Assembly (NCBI GenBank): GCA_938084925.1
Contig: CALKFY010000004.1
Span: 1 to 37,862 of the forward strand
Length of the DNA: 37,862 nt
Direction of reading: 5' to 3'
Origin: an uncultured Pseudomonadales bacterium
GTDB lineage: Bacteria; Pseudomonadota; Gammaproteobacteria; Pseudomonadales; Balneatricaceae
A program made the position numbers and the translations under genes. Under the pieces are notes generated by a model. It had not been told where the DNA came from. It saw nothing but the letters and a program-made list of their open reading frames with translations, and ran no database searches. Every line of letters begins with the position of its first letter. Within the stretch, counting starts at the first letter, position 1. Of this stretch, positions 1 through 8,745 are shown in pieces.

Positions 1-16
1 GCACTCATTCTAAAGA

Positions 17-49
17 AAAGCTCATCCTAACGGATGGGCTTTTTTTTTG
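17..49 (+). terminator. Intrinsic terminator of a gene left of the window
   Basis: Arms AGCTCATCC and GGATGGGCT pair around a 4-base loop (one G-U pair) and are followed by nine T residues. The T run lies on the plus strand, so it ends a rightward transcript that begins outside the window. Confidence 0.85.
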
Positions 50-60
50 CTTTGGGATTA

Positions 61-422
61 GCCAATAGCTTGCTCACGACCAGCTTCGTGGCACCTGGCT
101 TGGCAGTGCCGGGGTCTGGCTCCTGTCTTTTAGGTGCCTGAGCTTTGATGGTGGGACCACGTTCTAGTCAGTGGCACGGGAGTAGGTGGGGGCTGACTCC
201 TTTATCTACGAGCTTGTGCCAAGCCCCAGCACTGCGTAGTTGGCCCAGGTTGGAGTCAGACCCCAATTGTGCCGCGGAAAGTCTGCTCACAAACACCTTC
301 GTGCCGCCTTGGGGCCCGCGTGGATCATAATCTGACCCAGTCAATCCGAAATACAGCAAAACATCATTTTAGGTCTACTATTACCTTTAGTGCTTTTGTT
401 TTGCGTAATTTTTTGGAGAATA
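61..422. repeat. Gene-free stretch with decayed REP-like palindromes
   Basis: No credible gene is present in this stretch. It holds several diverged versions of one motif: GGGGTCTGGCTCC at 111-123, GGGGGCTGACTCC at 188-200, and the inverted TTGGAGTCAGACCCCAA at 250-266, with a further partial copy TCTGACCC at 331-338. Each is accompanied by a GGCAC or GTGCC box nearby. The same core (GTCTGACCCCAA) is seen in the hairpin at 25043-25071, so this is a repeat family in this genome, resembling the REP elements mobilised by REP-associated transposases. No transposase gene is in the window. Confidence 0.55.
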
Positions 423-983
423 ATGCCGATGAAATGGCTCAGATTTGGTTGTATGTTGTTTCCCTTATATTTGGCAGGTTGCGCTAATTACGGTCACCAA
501 CATATAGAGTCACATAAACCTATAACAGAGCAGCAATGTGTGGTAACAAAGATGGCAGTGAGTGAGTTAAAGTTACTGCTCTTTGGGCAAAATATTACCT
601 CCGCTATGGCTGCCGATATCTGTTTGTCAGCTGGTGGTGTGATAGCCGATATTTATTCTGCAGAGCTTAATAACCGGGTGGTTGAATTATTAGAGCAGGC
701 AAATTTTAATAGCAATCTTTATCCTGGCGCGATGATTAATTTAACTGACGTAGGTAAAGAAAGTAAATGGCTGTGGCGATCCGGTAGGCCGGTTAGCTAT
801 TCAAATTGGCCTGTTTCTGAACCCAATGGTGGTGTTGGGGCCAATTGTGCAGGCATTGAATTAGCGCGAGGTGGGAACCAAAATGGTTGGTGGAATGACA
901 TTTCCTGTGCCGGTGGTTATGACGCTTATCCCGCTGTAATGTGCTCGATTCCTTCAACCCAAGTGGTCACTGTTTGCCGGTAG
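423..983 (+). CDS. Lipoprotein with a C-type lectin-like domain
   Basis: This 186-residue protein starts with a lipoprotein signal peptide: a basic start, a hydrophobic core and the lipobox LAGC with the modified cysteine at residue 20. The rest is a C-type lectin-like fold (about residues 60-175): an AxxxCxxxGGxxAxI helix region, the core W-x-W at about 117-119, an EPN calcium/sugar motif at 133-135, a WND motif at 157-159, and cysteines at 67, 142, 162 and 174 that could form the two canonical disulfides. EPN plus WND is the arrangement of calcium-dependent mannose-type lectins. The start at 423 is chosen because GGAG (415-418) lies just upstream; 429 is an alternative. Its end overlaps the convergent xseA by 30 bases. 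Inferred role: exported, membrane-anchored carbohydrate or surface recognition; the ligand is unknown. Confidence 0.8.
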   Translation: MPMKWLRFGCMLFPLYLAGCANYGHQHIESHKPITEQQCVVTKMAVSELKLLLFGQNITSAMAADICLSAGGVIADIYSAELNNRVVELLEQANFNSNLYPGAMINLTDVGKESKWLWRSGRPVSYSNWPVSEPNGGVGANCAGIELARGGNQNGWWNDISCAGGYDAYPAVMCSIPSTQVVTVCR

Positions 984-2318
984 GGCAGGTTTGCTGACGC
1001 TGGCTTCTATCGAGCCATCTTGTAGGCGAATGTTGAGGGTGTCACCGTGGCTGACCTGTTGGGAATTGGTGATCACCTTACCTTGAGCGTTTTGAGTGAT
1101 GCTATAGCCACGGCTTAGGGTCTGTAATGGGCTCAATTGGTGCAACATACCGGCTAAATGAGCTAGCTTGTCTTGGCTGCGTTTGTGTTGAGTACTGATA
1201 CTTTGTTTAGAGCGTTCACTAAGGTTAGCGAGCTTTTGCTTGTTAAGCATTATCCGAGTAGTGGGTGACTGTGCTTGAATGCGGCTGCCCAGTCGTTCGA
1301 CATGGTTTTGTAAGCGCAGGATACTACCTTGCATGCTTTGTTCCATGCTTGTTGATAGCTTGTCTAAGCGCTGGCTGTAATCTTGTAGCTGCTGGTCAGG
1401 CTTGCTTAGTTGCCCGGTTAGCTGTTGTAGTTGCAGGCTTAGGTGTCTCAAGTATGTCTGCATTGATTGGCGTAGGCGAGCATCTAGCTGTTTGGTACGT
1501 TGGCTCAGGTGGCTTTGGTCTTGGCTTACGGTTTCTGCTGCGGCAGAGGGAGTAGGTGCCCTAAGGTCAGCGACAAAATCACTAATAGTAAAGTCTGTTT
1601 CGTGCCCTATCGCACTAATTACGGGAATAGCGCTGTTGGCGATATACCTGGCTAAAGTCTCGTCGTTGAAACTCCACAGATCTTCCATAGAGCCGCCGCC
1701 GCGCGCAATAATGATAACATCGTGCATGCCTATCATATTGCATAGCTCAATAGCCTGGCATGCTTTTGGTGCTGCACTAGGGCCTTGCACCGTAACTGGT
1801 AGTACATCGATTTGTAAGCTAGGCATGCGTTTGCCCGCAACGCTAACAATGTCGTGCACGGCTGCGCCGTCTGCAGAGGTGATAACAGCTATACGATGAC
1901 AGTGTTCGGGTATAGGGCGTTTTCGCTCAGGAGAAAACAAACCTTCTTGTTCTAGCTTGGCCTTTAATTCTAAAAAAGCGGCTTGTAGTTGCCCTGCACC
2001 TGCGGGTGACATGTTCTCACCAATTAGCTGATAGTCGCCTCGCCCAGGGTAGATGGAAACTTTGGCTTGTAAGTGAACTAGGTCGCCTTCTTGTGGCTGA
2101 AACTGACAATATAGGTTGCGGTTACGGAACATAGCGCAACGCACCTGACCTTCTATATCCTTGAGGGTAAAGTACCAATGCCCAGATCTGGCTTTGGTCA
2201 GGCCAGAGATTTCTCCACAAACAGTAATTAAGCCAAATTGCCTTTCCAGTGTTGCACGGGCGGCATGATTAAGTTCGCTAACTTGCCAAATGCGCTCTTG
2301 AGTAGGTTCTGAATACAT
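954..2318 (-). CDS. xseA: Exodeoxyribonuclease VII large subunit
   Basis: XseA is the catalytic large subunit of ExoVII, which degrades single-stranded DNA from both ends in mismatch repair and damage processing, together with XseB (not in this window). The 454-residue length matches the family (about 450). An N-terminal OB-fold (about residues 10-100, with GEISGLTKARSGHWYFTLKD) is followed by the catalytic domain with IIIARGGGSMEDLWSFNDE and SAIGHETDFTISDFVADLRA, then a long helical coiled-coil region and a conserved RGYSI segment near the C terminus. It is transcribed leftwards and converges with the lectin gene, overlapping it by 30 bases. The 84 bases before it toward the adhesin gene hold no clear promoter, and the Shine-Dalgarno sequence is weak. 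Confidence 0.97.
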   Translation of the reverse strand: MYSEPTQERIWQVSELNHAARATLERQFGLITVCGEISGLTKARSGHWYFTLKDIEGQVRCAMFRNRNLYCQFQPQEGDLVHLQAKVSIYPGRGDYQLIGENMSPAGAGQLQAAFLELKAKLEQEGLFSPERKRPIPEHCHRIAVITSADGAAVHDIVSVAGKRMPSLQIDVLPVTVQGPSAAPKACQAIELCNMIGMHDVIIIARGGGSMEDLWSFNDETLARYIANSAIPVISAIGHETDFTISDFVADLRAPTPSAAAETVSQDQSHLSQRTKQLDARLRQSMQTYLRHLSLQLQQLTGQLSKPDQQLQDYSQRLDKLSTSMEQSMQGSILRLQNHVERLGSRIQAQSPTTRIMLNKQKLANLSERSKQSISTQHKRSQDKLAHLAGMLHQLSPLQTLSRGYSITQNAQGKVITNSQQVSHGDTLNIRLQDGSIEASVSKPALPANSDHLG

Positions 2319-2402
2319 TTATTTAGAATACGGCTAGAAATTTAGTGCTCTATCATAGCCTAACATGGCCCAATTTTACTATTCGTGATCGGTTCTAGTG
2401 AT

Positions 2403-5252
2403 TTAAATAACACTAATATTTTGCTCGATCCATAGTTCAACAGTAGGTGCATGCGTATGCGTATAAACATCAAACATAGAGTCAGCATAGGATTGATCGA
2501 TACCTGAGTCGACAAACCCTGCTCCATTTAACCCGTTCACGGTATTATCAGTTTCGCCCCAAATTTTGAGTATATTAGTGTCTTCAGATAGGTCTAAAAT
2601 TGTTTGCAAATCAGGTAGATAAAGATTGTTGCCATTCGTACTGTTGTTGCTAAGGTCGATGTTTTCGATATTACTAATGCGATTGTCAACAATAGACCTG
2701 AAATCCAATGTTAGTCCCGAGCCTTCTAGTAGTATGGTATCATTGCCGCTGCCTCCATCAATACTGGCAACGCGACTATCTATCAACCCTTGGTTTAGCT
2801 GCGCAAGGTTGTTAGCATTTAAGATGATTTTGTCATCTCCGGCGCCACCTTTTATAACATCCGCGCCACCTTTGCCCGCCAGTCTGTCGTTGCCACTGCC
2901 GCCGAGTATTATCTCGTTGTCTGCGGTGCCATTATATTGATCAGCTGCGGCCGTGCCTGCAAAGTTAATCATGGGGATACTATTACCGTTTACCGTATCT
3001 AATTCGACAGGTAGGGTATCTGTCTTACCGAATACTACATAGCTTTGAATGGTGTCTTCATCGTTAACATTAGTGCTATTAGTCGTGACGATGAGGTCAT
3101 CTAAGCCGTCAGCATTGACGTCCCCCGCACAGGCCACCGAGTATCCGTTAAAAGTTTGTCCCTGCATGGCATCTAGAATAAACCCCCGTTCGGTAGTGGT
3201 GATTTTAGTTAGATTTAGGTTGTCACTATTGGCACTACCAAATACGACATAGCTACGCCCTGAGTTTTCGGCACCGCCATGAGCATTATATGCGCCAACG
3301 ATAAGGTCCCCCATGCCGTCGCCGTTGACATCGCCGGCTGCTGATACAGAAAAGCCGCTAGCGTCGTTTGTTGCTTCTCCATATAGGGCAAAACCCTGGC
3401 TACTGGTGAGTAATGAAAGATCCACATCAGTCATATTTTCCTTACCGTATAGTACATAGCTAGTACCTGAGTTGCTGCCATTGGTGTCGGTAAAGGGCGC
3501 TCCTATAATTAGGTCAGATAACCCGTCGCCGTTAACATCTCCAGCTGTCGAAACCGAATAACCTGTAAAGTCGCCAGCAGCAGCGCCATTGATAACGAAC
3601 CCTGCTTGGTTGGTGCTGATTTGTGTCAGGGCAATGTCAGATGTGTCGGCGCTACCAAATATTACGTATGCTTGCCCACTGCTGATGCCATTGATATTAG
3701 ACTCAGGTGCGCCAACTATCAGGTCGTCATAGCCGTCACCGTTAACATCCCCAGCATTAGCGACAGATTGGCCGCTTTTGTCGTTGTTATTAATGCCGCT
3801 AATAATTAGTCCTTGTTCGCCAAGGTCATTGAGCGTAATAGTAGGTTTGGTATGGCTGCCAAAAATAAGGTAGCTTTGCCCCGAGTTTTGTGCCGCAGGT
3901 GCGCCAATAATGAAGTCGCTAAGGCCGTCGCCATTGAAGTCGCCTGCAGTTTTGACGGATGTGCCTAAAGCGCCGCGATTTTGTGTTCCGGAAATAGCAA
4001 AGCCACTTTGATCTTGTGTTATTGCGGCCAAGTCGACACTTGCTGTGTCAGCTTTCCCATAAACAATGTAGCTCTCACCTTTACCTCGGTTAATGCCGCG
4101 AGCACCAATGATTAAATCATCAAAGCCATCGCCATTAACATCGCCGGCAGAGGCGACAGATGCGCCACTAAAGCCGCGCCTAGATGCACCGTTGATGGCG
4201 AATCCACCTATGCCCTTGATAAGGTCATTGGCATCTACACTAGAACCGTCACTTTTGCCAAACACAACATAGCTTTGCCCGGCTTTCGTGTTGATGTTTT
4301 GTATGCCAATAATAATATCAGCTAGACCGTCCCCATTGACATCACCAGCAGCAGCGACAGCAGGGGCAGAAGTCTGGCTCAATGCATTACTGTAAAACGT
4401 AAACCCTGGCGTGGTTGTGTTTACGGTATTAACCATTGTTTGTACTTCAGCAGCGGTAGCAACTGGTGAAAAACTATCAGGGTTGGCATCTATATAAGCT
4501 TGGTATGCTGCCTCTTTTGCGGTTAAGGCACCACTGACGTTGTTGATAGCGTTAAGCTGTATAGCTGTGGCATTGGTAGAGGTTTGGGTGCCGTCATGGG
4601 CATCGGTGCCAATTAATTCCAATAGAGTTGGTTCCGGCTCTGGCTTTGGTTTTGGCGCTGGTGGGGCAAGGGGGGTTGAAGGCGTTGCCTCGCTATTAAT
4701 AGCCGATATTCCGGCTAATGAAATCCCAGTTGTTATCAGGTTGCCTAGCAAAAGAGGGCCTGCCGCGGGTGATGCTTGCTCTAATAAATAGGCAGTGAGT
4801 GTCGACTCTGATACTGCTCCACTATTGGTGATTTGCATCAGTGCTTCATCACTTCCATGGGCATATACGATGCTGGGGCTGTTTGTATTTGGGGCTGCTT
4901 GGGTATCTATGGTGTGTGGTGTTGAAGTGTCGCTAGGTAGCTGAATGCTGCAGGTGTCTTTATTATCGCTAGGTGGGGTATTTGCGCAAGTTGAGAAATA
5001 GTTTTCTATCAGTACTTCATAGCCTTGGCTATAAATTAGCAATAAATCATTGCCGTCACGCATTGCAATGACATTATCAAGAAGTTGTTTGTTGTTTAAA
5101 TCGCCTGTTAGTACCTGATAGTTTGTACCTAGATTTGGGATAACATGGAGTCTAGACTCAGGGGAAATGGGGGTTGCTTGTGTATCAGATGCAACTAAAT
5201 ATGCTTGTTGAAAAGCAAGGTTACTGTCATCACTTTTGTTTAGAGTAGGCAT
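2403..5252 (-). CDS. Secreted FG-GAP repeat protein with BapA-like prefix and RTX repeats
   Basis: This 949-residue protein looks like a small type I secreted adhesin. Residues about 35-88 (ending LIYSQGYEVLIENYF) resemble the prefix domain of BapA/LapA-type biofilm proteins. A hydrophobic Gly/Ala-rich segment (about 158-187) and a Pro/Lys/Glu-rich linker (191-209) follow. From about 300 to 770 there are seven integrin-alpha-like FG-GAP repeats, each with a DxNGDGxxDxIxG calcium loop (the last has NADG) followed by a SYVVFG strand. Then come RTX-type nonapeptides (GGSGND, GGADVIKGGAGDDKI, about 800-830) and a hydrophobic C terminus (VELWIEQNISVI) like RTX secretion signals. No type I transporter genes lie nearby. 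Only two cysteines are present, near residues 89 and 101. No clear Shine-Dalgarno sequence is seen. Role as adhesin is inferred; its partner and surface target are unknown. Confidence 0.8.
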   Translation of the reverse strand: MPTLNKSDDSNLAFQQAYLVASDTQATPISPESRLHVIPNLGTNYQVLTGDLNNKQLLDNVIAMRDGNDLLLIYSQGYEVLIENYFSTCANTPPSDNKDTCSIQLPSDTSTPHTIDTQAAPNTNSPSIVYAHGSDEALMQITNSGAVSESTLTAYLLEQASPAAGPLLLGNLITTGISLAGISAINSEATPSTPLAPPAPKPKPEPEPTLLELIGTDAHDGTQTSTNATAIQLNAINNVSGALTAKEAAYQAYIDANPDSFSPVATAAEVQTMVNTVNTTTPGFTFYSNALSQTSAPAVAAAGDVNGDGLADIIIGIQNINTKAGQSYVVFGKSDGSSVDANDLIKGIGGFAINGASRRGFSGASVASAGDVNGDGFDDLIIGARGINRGKGESYIVYGKADTASVDLAAITQDQSGFAISGTQNRGALGTSVKTAGDFNGDGLSDFIIGAPAAQNSGQSYLIFGSHTKPTITLNDLGEQGLIISGINNNDKSGQSVANAGDVNGDGYDDLIVGAPESNINGISSGQAYVIFGSADTSDIALTQISTNQAGFVINGAAAGDFTGYSVSTAGDVNGDGLSDLIIGAPFTDTNGSNSGTSYVLYGKENMTDVDLSLLTSSQGFALYGEATNDASGFSVSAAGDVNGDGMGDLIVGAYNAHGGAENSGRSYVVFGSANSDNLNLTKITTTERGFILDAMQGQTFNGYSVACAGDVNADGLDDLIVTTNSTNVNDEDTIQSYVVFGKTDTLPVELDTVNGNSIPMINFAGTAAADQYNGTADNEIILGGSGNDRLAGKGGADVIKGGAGDDKIILNANNLAQLNQGLIDSRVASIDGGSGNDTILLEGSGLTLDFRSIVDNRISNIENIDLSNNSTNGNNLYLPDLQTILDLSEDTNILKIWGETDNTVNGLNGAGFVDSGIDQSYADSMFDVYTHTHAPTVELWIEQNISVI

Positions 5253-5477
5253 GTTGGAGCAAGAACGCTTTTCAATGTATTTAGGAGTAAATTAACTATA
5301 GTACAAAATTACAAGGGCGCTATTTGACTAGGTAGAAGCACGAAAATCGCAGGTTTAAATTCGGCTAATTTCTTATTTGAATATGATTTGGATTTCTACC
5401 TTATTTTTCTGCATTATTTTCTCACTTAAGGCATAAAAATGCTGCTGCTGGAGTGGCCCTGATGGTGTGCTATCGGG

Positions 5478-5483
5478 TATAAT
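5478..5483 (+). promoter_or_regulatory. Probable guaB promoter -10 box
   Basis: A perfect TATAAT lies about 44 bases before the guaB start and is followed by a GC-rich discriminator (GTGGCG). No good -35 hexamer is found at 16-18 bases. The remainder of the 269-base gap between the adhesin gene and guaB (5253-5521) is AT-rich and must also hold the divergent adhesin promoter, which I cannot place. Confidence 0.6.
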
Positions 5484-5521
5484 GTGGCGTTTCCTTTACA
5501 CCTCAACAAAGGATGCAGCAC

Positions 5522-6991
5522 ATGCTACGTGTCTCCGAAGAAGCCCTCACTTTTGACGATGTTTTATTGGTTCCCGGTTATTCCGAAGTGCTACCTAACG
5601 ACGTCCAACTTAAAACGTTTATCGCTCGCGATCTACCCTTAAACGTACCCCTTGTGTCTGCCGCTATGGACACAGTTACCGAAGCTCGTCTGGCGATTGC
5701 TATGGCGCAAGAAGGTGGTATTGGTATTGTTCATAAGAACCTCACTATTGATCAGCAAGCTGCTGAAGTAACTAAAGTTAAGAAGCATGAAAGTGGTGTT
5801 GTACAAAACCCAGTTACTTGTCGTTCTGATATTACTGTTGGTCAACTACAAGAGATTGCTGCGCGTACTGGTTTCTCGGGTTTCCCTGTGGTTGATGATG
5901 GAGACCTAGTTGGTATTGTTACTAGTCGTGATATGCGTTTTGAAAATTACGTTGAAGCTACCGTAGCGACTATCATGACACCAAAAGCTCAGCTAGTGAC
6001 TGTATTACCTAGCGTTGATCAAGAAAAGGTGCGTAATTTACTTCGTAAGCATCGTATTGAGCGTGTTTTGGTTGTTGACGAAAACGATAAGCTACAAGGC
6101 ATGATGACCGTAAAGGACATGTACTACGCCAAGGCATACCCTAATGCAGCCAAGGACGCTAACGGTAGTTTGTTAGTTGGCGCAGCCGTAGGTACCGGTG
6201 CCGACACACCTGATCGTGTTAAGGCGCTGGCTGAGGCGGGTGTTGATTTGATTATTGTTGATACTGCTCATGGTCACTCCAAGGGTGTTATTGATCGCGT
6301 ACGTTGGGTCAAAGAAAACTTTCCTCAAGTGAAAGTTGTCGGTGGCAACATTGCCACTGCCGCCGCTGCCGAAGCACTCGCAGATGCCGGAGCCGATGGT
6401 GTAAAAGTAGGTATCGGCCCTGGCTCTATCTGTACTACTCGTATTGTTGCCGGTGTAGGCGTACCTCAGATTTCCGCAGTCGCCAACGTGGCTGCTGCTA
6501 TGCAAAAGCGTGGCATCCCAGTTATTGCTGACGGTGGCGTACGTTATTCTGGCGATTTGGCCAAGGCCATTGTTGCCGGTGCTAGCGTGGTAATGGCAGG
6601 TAGTTTACTTGCTGGTACTGACGAAGCACCTGGCGAAGTTGAACTTTACCAAGGTCGTGCTTATAAGGCATACCGCGGTATGGGTTCTTTAGGTGCCATG
6701 GGCCAAGCCCAGGGTTCTAGTGACCGTTACTTCCAATCTGCCGATGCTGGCGTGGAGAAGTTGGTACCTGAAGGTATTGAAGGTCGTGTTGCATGCAAAG
6801 GGCCTATGAGTGCCATAGTGCATCAGATGATGGGTGGTCTGCGAGCCAGTATGGGCTATACCGGCTGCGCTAACATCGAAGAGATGCGCACCAAGCCAAG
6901 CTTTACCCGCATTACCAATGCCGGCATGAGTGAGAGTCACGTCCATGACGTCACCATCACCAAAGAAGCACCCAACTACCGGGTGAAATAA
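5522..6991 (+). CDS. guaB: IMP dehydrogenase
   Basis: GuaB oxidises IMP to XMP with NAD+, the first committed and rate-limiting step of guanine nucleotide synthesis. The 489-residue protein shows the N-terminal [15 protein letters not shown] signature, two CBS domains inserted at about residues 95-205 (the regulatory module), and the catalytic loop [11 protein letters not shown] with the nucleophile Cys304. The start at 5522 is preferred to the in-frame ATG at 5513, because that ATG overlaps the Shine-Dalgarno sequence AAAGGA (5508-5513) and because GuaB proteins begin MLR. guaA follows 167 bases downstream, after a terminator-like hairpin, so guaA may be transcribed partly by read-through. 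Confidence 0.98.
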   Translation: MLRVSEEALTFDDVLLVPGYSEVLPNDVQLKTFIARDLPLNVPLVSAAMDTVTEARLAIAMAQEGGIGIVHKNLTIDQQAAEVTKVKKHESGVVQNPVTCRSDITVGQLQEIAARTGFSGFPVVDDGDLVGIVTSRDMRFENYVEATVATIMTPKAQLVTVLPSVDQEKVRNLLRKHRIERVLVVDENDKLQGMMTVKDMYYAKAYPNAAKDANGSLLVGAAVGTGADTPDRVKALAEAGVDLIIVDTAHGHSKGVIDRVRWVKENFPQVKVVGGNIATAAAAEALADAGADGVKVGIGPGSICTTRIVAGVGVPQISAVANVAAAMQKRGIPVIADGGVRYSGDLAKAIVAGASVVMAGSLLAGTDEAPGEVELYQGRAYKAYRGMGSLGAMGQAQGSSDRYFQSADAGVEKLVPEGIEGRVACKGPMSAIVHQMMGGLRASMGYTGCANIEEMRTKPSFTRITNAGMSESHVHDVTITKEAPNYRVK

Positions 6992-7003
6992 CGTTTAATG
7001 TAA

Positions 7004-7033
7004 TTGGGGCTGTATAGGCCCCGATTTTGTTTA
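7004..7033 (+). terminator. Terminator-like hairpin between guaB and guaA
   Basis: Arms GGGGC (7006-7010) and GGCCCC (7017-7022) form a short GC stem followed by the imperfect T tract ATTTTGTTTATTT. The T tract is interrupted, so it is probably a weak terminator that reduces rather than stops transcription into guaA. Confidence 0.5.
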
Positions 7034-7084
7034 TTTGGCTATTTATTCTGAGTAATGCTCAGTACCTTAAATTAAATAATGGCC

Positions 7085-7146
7085 TTTGTCGGGCTAATAC
7101 CCAAAGCATTCGCAATGCTCATGGGGCACACTGAGTCCGACCTACA
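7085..7146. repeat. Large imperfect hairpin in the guaA leader, REP family copy
   Basis: The outer arms GTCGGGCT (7088-7095) and AGTCCGAC (7134-7141) pair, with an inner stem of CCCA/TGGG and AGCATT-CGC-AATGCT (7105-7119). The right end AGTCCGACCTACA is identical to the ends of the repeats at 16017-16064 and 19840-19920, so this is a diverged member of that family. It ends three bases before the guaA ribosome binding site GGAG. Confidence 0.6.
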
Positions 7147-7158
7147 CTGGAGTACAAC

Positions 7159-8736
7159 ATGGCTCAGGATATCCACGCTCAGCGGATACTAATTTTAGAT
7201 TTCGGATCTCAATACACACAGTTGATTGCGCGCCGTGTACGTGAAATAGGCGTTTACTGTGAAATTCGTGCCTGGGACATGGCCGATGAAGCCGTGCGTG
7301 AATTTGCTCCTAAGGGTGTGATACTTGCGGGTGGTCCAGAATCCGTACATGAAGCCAATAGCCCACGTGCACCACAAGCCGTGTTTGAGCTAGGCGTACC
7401 GGTACTAGGTATCTGTTATGGTATGCAGACCATGGCTGTACAAATGGGTGGCGAAGTTAAAGCTTCTAACCTGCGTGAATTTGGTTATGCTCAGGTACAG
7501 GTTGAGCAAGCGGGCGCATTGCTGGGTGGTATCGAAGACCATGTTGATAGTAACGGCAAGCTAAGCCTAGATGTATGGATGAGCCACGGTGACAAGGTTA
7601 CCCAAATGCCGGAAGGCTTTACCTGCATGGCTTCTACCGACAGCGCACCTTTGGCTGGCATGAGTCATGAAGAAAAGCGTTTTTATGGTGTTCAGTTTCA
7701 CCCAGAAGTAACCCACACCAAGCAAGGTGGTCGCATGCTAGAGCGCTTTATTCGTGATATCTGCGAATGTGAAGCCTTGTGGACCTCTGCCAATATTATT
7801 GAAGATGCCATCACCCGTGTGCGTGAGCAAGTAGGTACCGATACGGTGCTACTAGGTCTATCTGGTGGTGTTGATTCCTCAGTGGTTGCTGCCTTGTTGC
7901 ACAAAGCCATTGGTGATCAGCTGGTATGTGTGTTTGTTGATAACGGCCTGTTGCGCCTGCACGAAGGTGACCAGGTAATGGACATGTTCGCTAAGAACAT
8001 GGGTGTGAAGGTTATCCGTGCCGATGCCGAAGATCTGTTCTTAGGCAAATTAGAAGGTGTATCTGACCCAGAAGCCAAGCGCAAAGCCATTGGTAATACC
8101 TTTATTGAAGTGTTTGATCAAGAGGCCTCTAAGCTAGACAACGTAAAGTGGTTGGCTCAGGGCACTATCTACCCAGACGTGATTGAGTCTGCTGCTGCTG
8201 AAACCGGCAAGGCCCACGTTATCAAGTCCCACCACAACGTAGGTGGTTTGCCAGATGATATGGAACTTAAGCTAGTTGAGCCATTACGTGAATTGTTCAA
8301 AGACGAAGTGCGTAAGCTAGGTCTAGAGCTAGGTTTGCCTTACGACATGGTTTACCGTCACCCGTTCCCTGGACCAGGTCTTGGCGTGCGTATTCTTGGT
8401 GAAGTGAAGAAAGAGTACGCCGACATCTTGCGTCAGGCCGATGCCATCTTTATGGAAGAATTGCATGCTTCTGGTTGGTACCACAAGACTAGTCAGGCTT
8501 TTGTTGTCTTCTTGCCAGTGAAGTCTGTAGGTGTGGTAGGTGATGCGCGTCGTTACGAATATGTAGTGAGCTTGCGAGCAGTAGAAACTATCGACTTTAT
8601 GACGGCTCGTTGGGCGCATTTGCCTTACGATCTGTTGGAAACTGTTTCGGGTCGTATCATTAACGAAATTTCTGGTATTTCTCGCGTTGCTTACGATGTT
8701 TCTAGTAAGCCACCAGCCACTATTGAGTGGGAATAA
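7159..8736 (+). CDS. guaA: GMP synthase (glutamine-hydrolysing)
   Basis: GuaA aminates XMP to GMP with glutamine and ATP, completing the guanine branch after GuaB. Its 525 residues equal the E. coli length. The N-terminal class I glutaminase has its nucleophile at Cys86 in GICYGMQ and the His-Glu pair in [11 protein letters not shown]; the central ATP pyrophosphatase has the P-loop [11 protein letters not shown]; the C-terminal dimerisation domain has [14 protein letters not shown] and ends with the typical [12 protein letters not shown] at 7149-7152 is six bases from the ATG. tadA follows after nine bases and is probably co-transcribed. Confidence 0.98.
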   Translation: MAQDIHAQRILILDFGSQYTQLIARRVREIGVYCEIRAWDMADEAVREFAPKGVILAGGPESVHEANSPRAPQAVFELGVPVLGICYGMQTMAVQMGGEVKASNLREFGYAQVQVEQAGALLGGIEDHVDSNGKLSLDVWMSHGDKVTQMPEGFTCMASTDSAPLAGMSHEEKRFYGVQFHPEVTHTKQGGRMLERFIRDICECEALWTSANIIEDAITRVREQVGTDTVLLGLSGGVDSSVVAALLHKAIGDQLVCVFVDNGLLRLHEGDQVMDMFAKNMGVKVIRADAEDLFLGKLEGVSDPEAKRKAIGNTFIEVFDQEASKLDNVKWLAQGTIYPDVIESAAAETGKAHVIKSHHNVGGLPDDMELKLVEPLRELFKDEVRKLGLELGLPYDMVYRHPFPGPGLGVRILGEVKKEYADILRQADAIFMEELHASGWYHKTSQAFVVFLPVKSVGVVGDARRYEYVVSLRAVETIDFMTARWAHLPYDLLETVSGRIINEISGISRVAYDVSSKPPATIEWE

Positions 8737-8745
8737 ACTAGCAAT

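Noticed and set aside
145-359. Overlapping short open frames on both strands before the lectin gene
   Set aside because: They run through decayed palindromic repeats, lack ribosome binding sites and have no recognisable protein features.
1265-1899. Two long open frames antisense to xseA
   Set aside because: They lie opposite a clear, intact gene, have unusual composition and no start signals; they are frame shadows.
3215-4791. Repeated DNA inside the adhesin gene that could look like a repeat array
   Set aside because: The period follows the FG-GAP protein repeats and is in frame; copies are diverged, so it is not a CRISPR or a tandem DNA repeat.
5513-5521. Upstream in-frame ATG for guaB
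   Set aside because: It overlaps the Shine-Dalgarno sequence and GuaB proteins begin at the later MLR.
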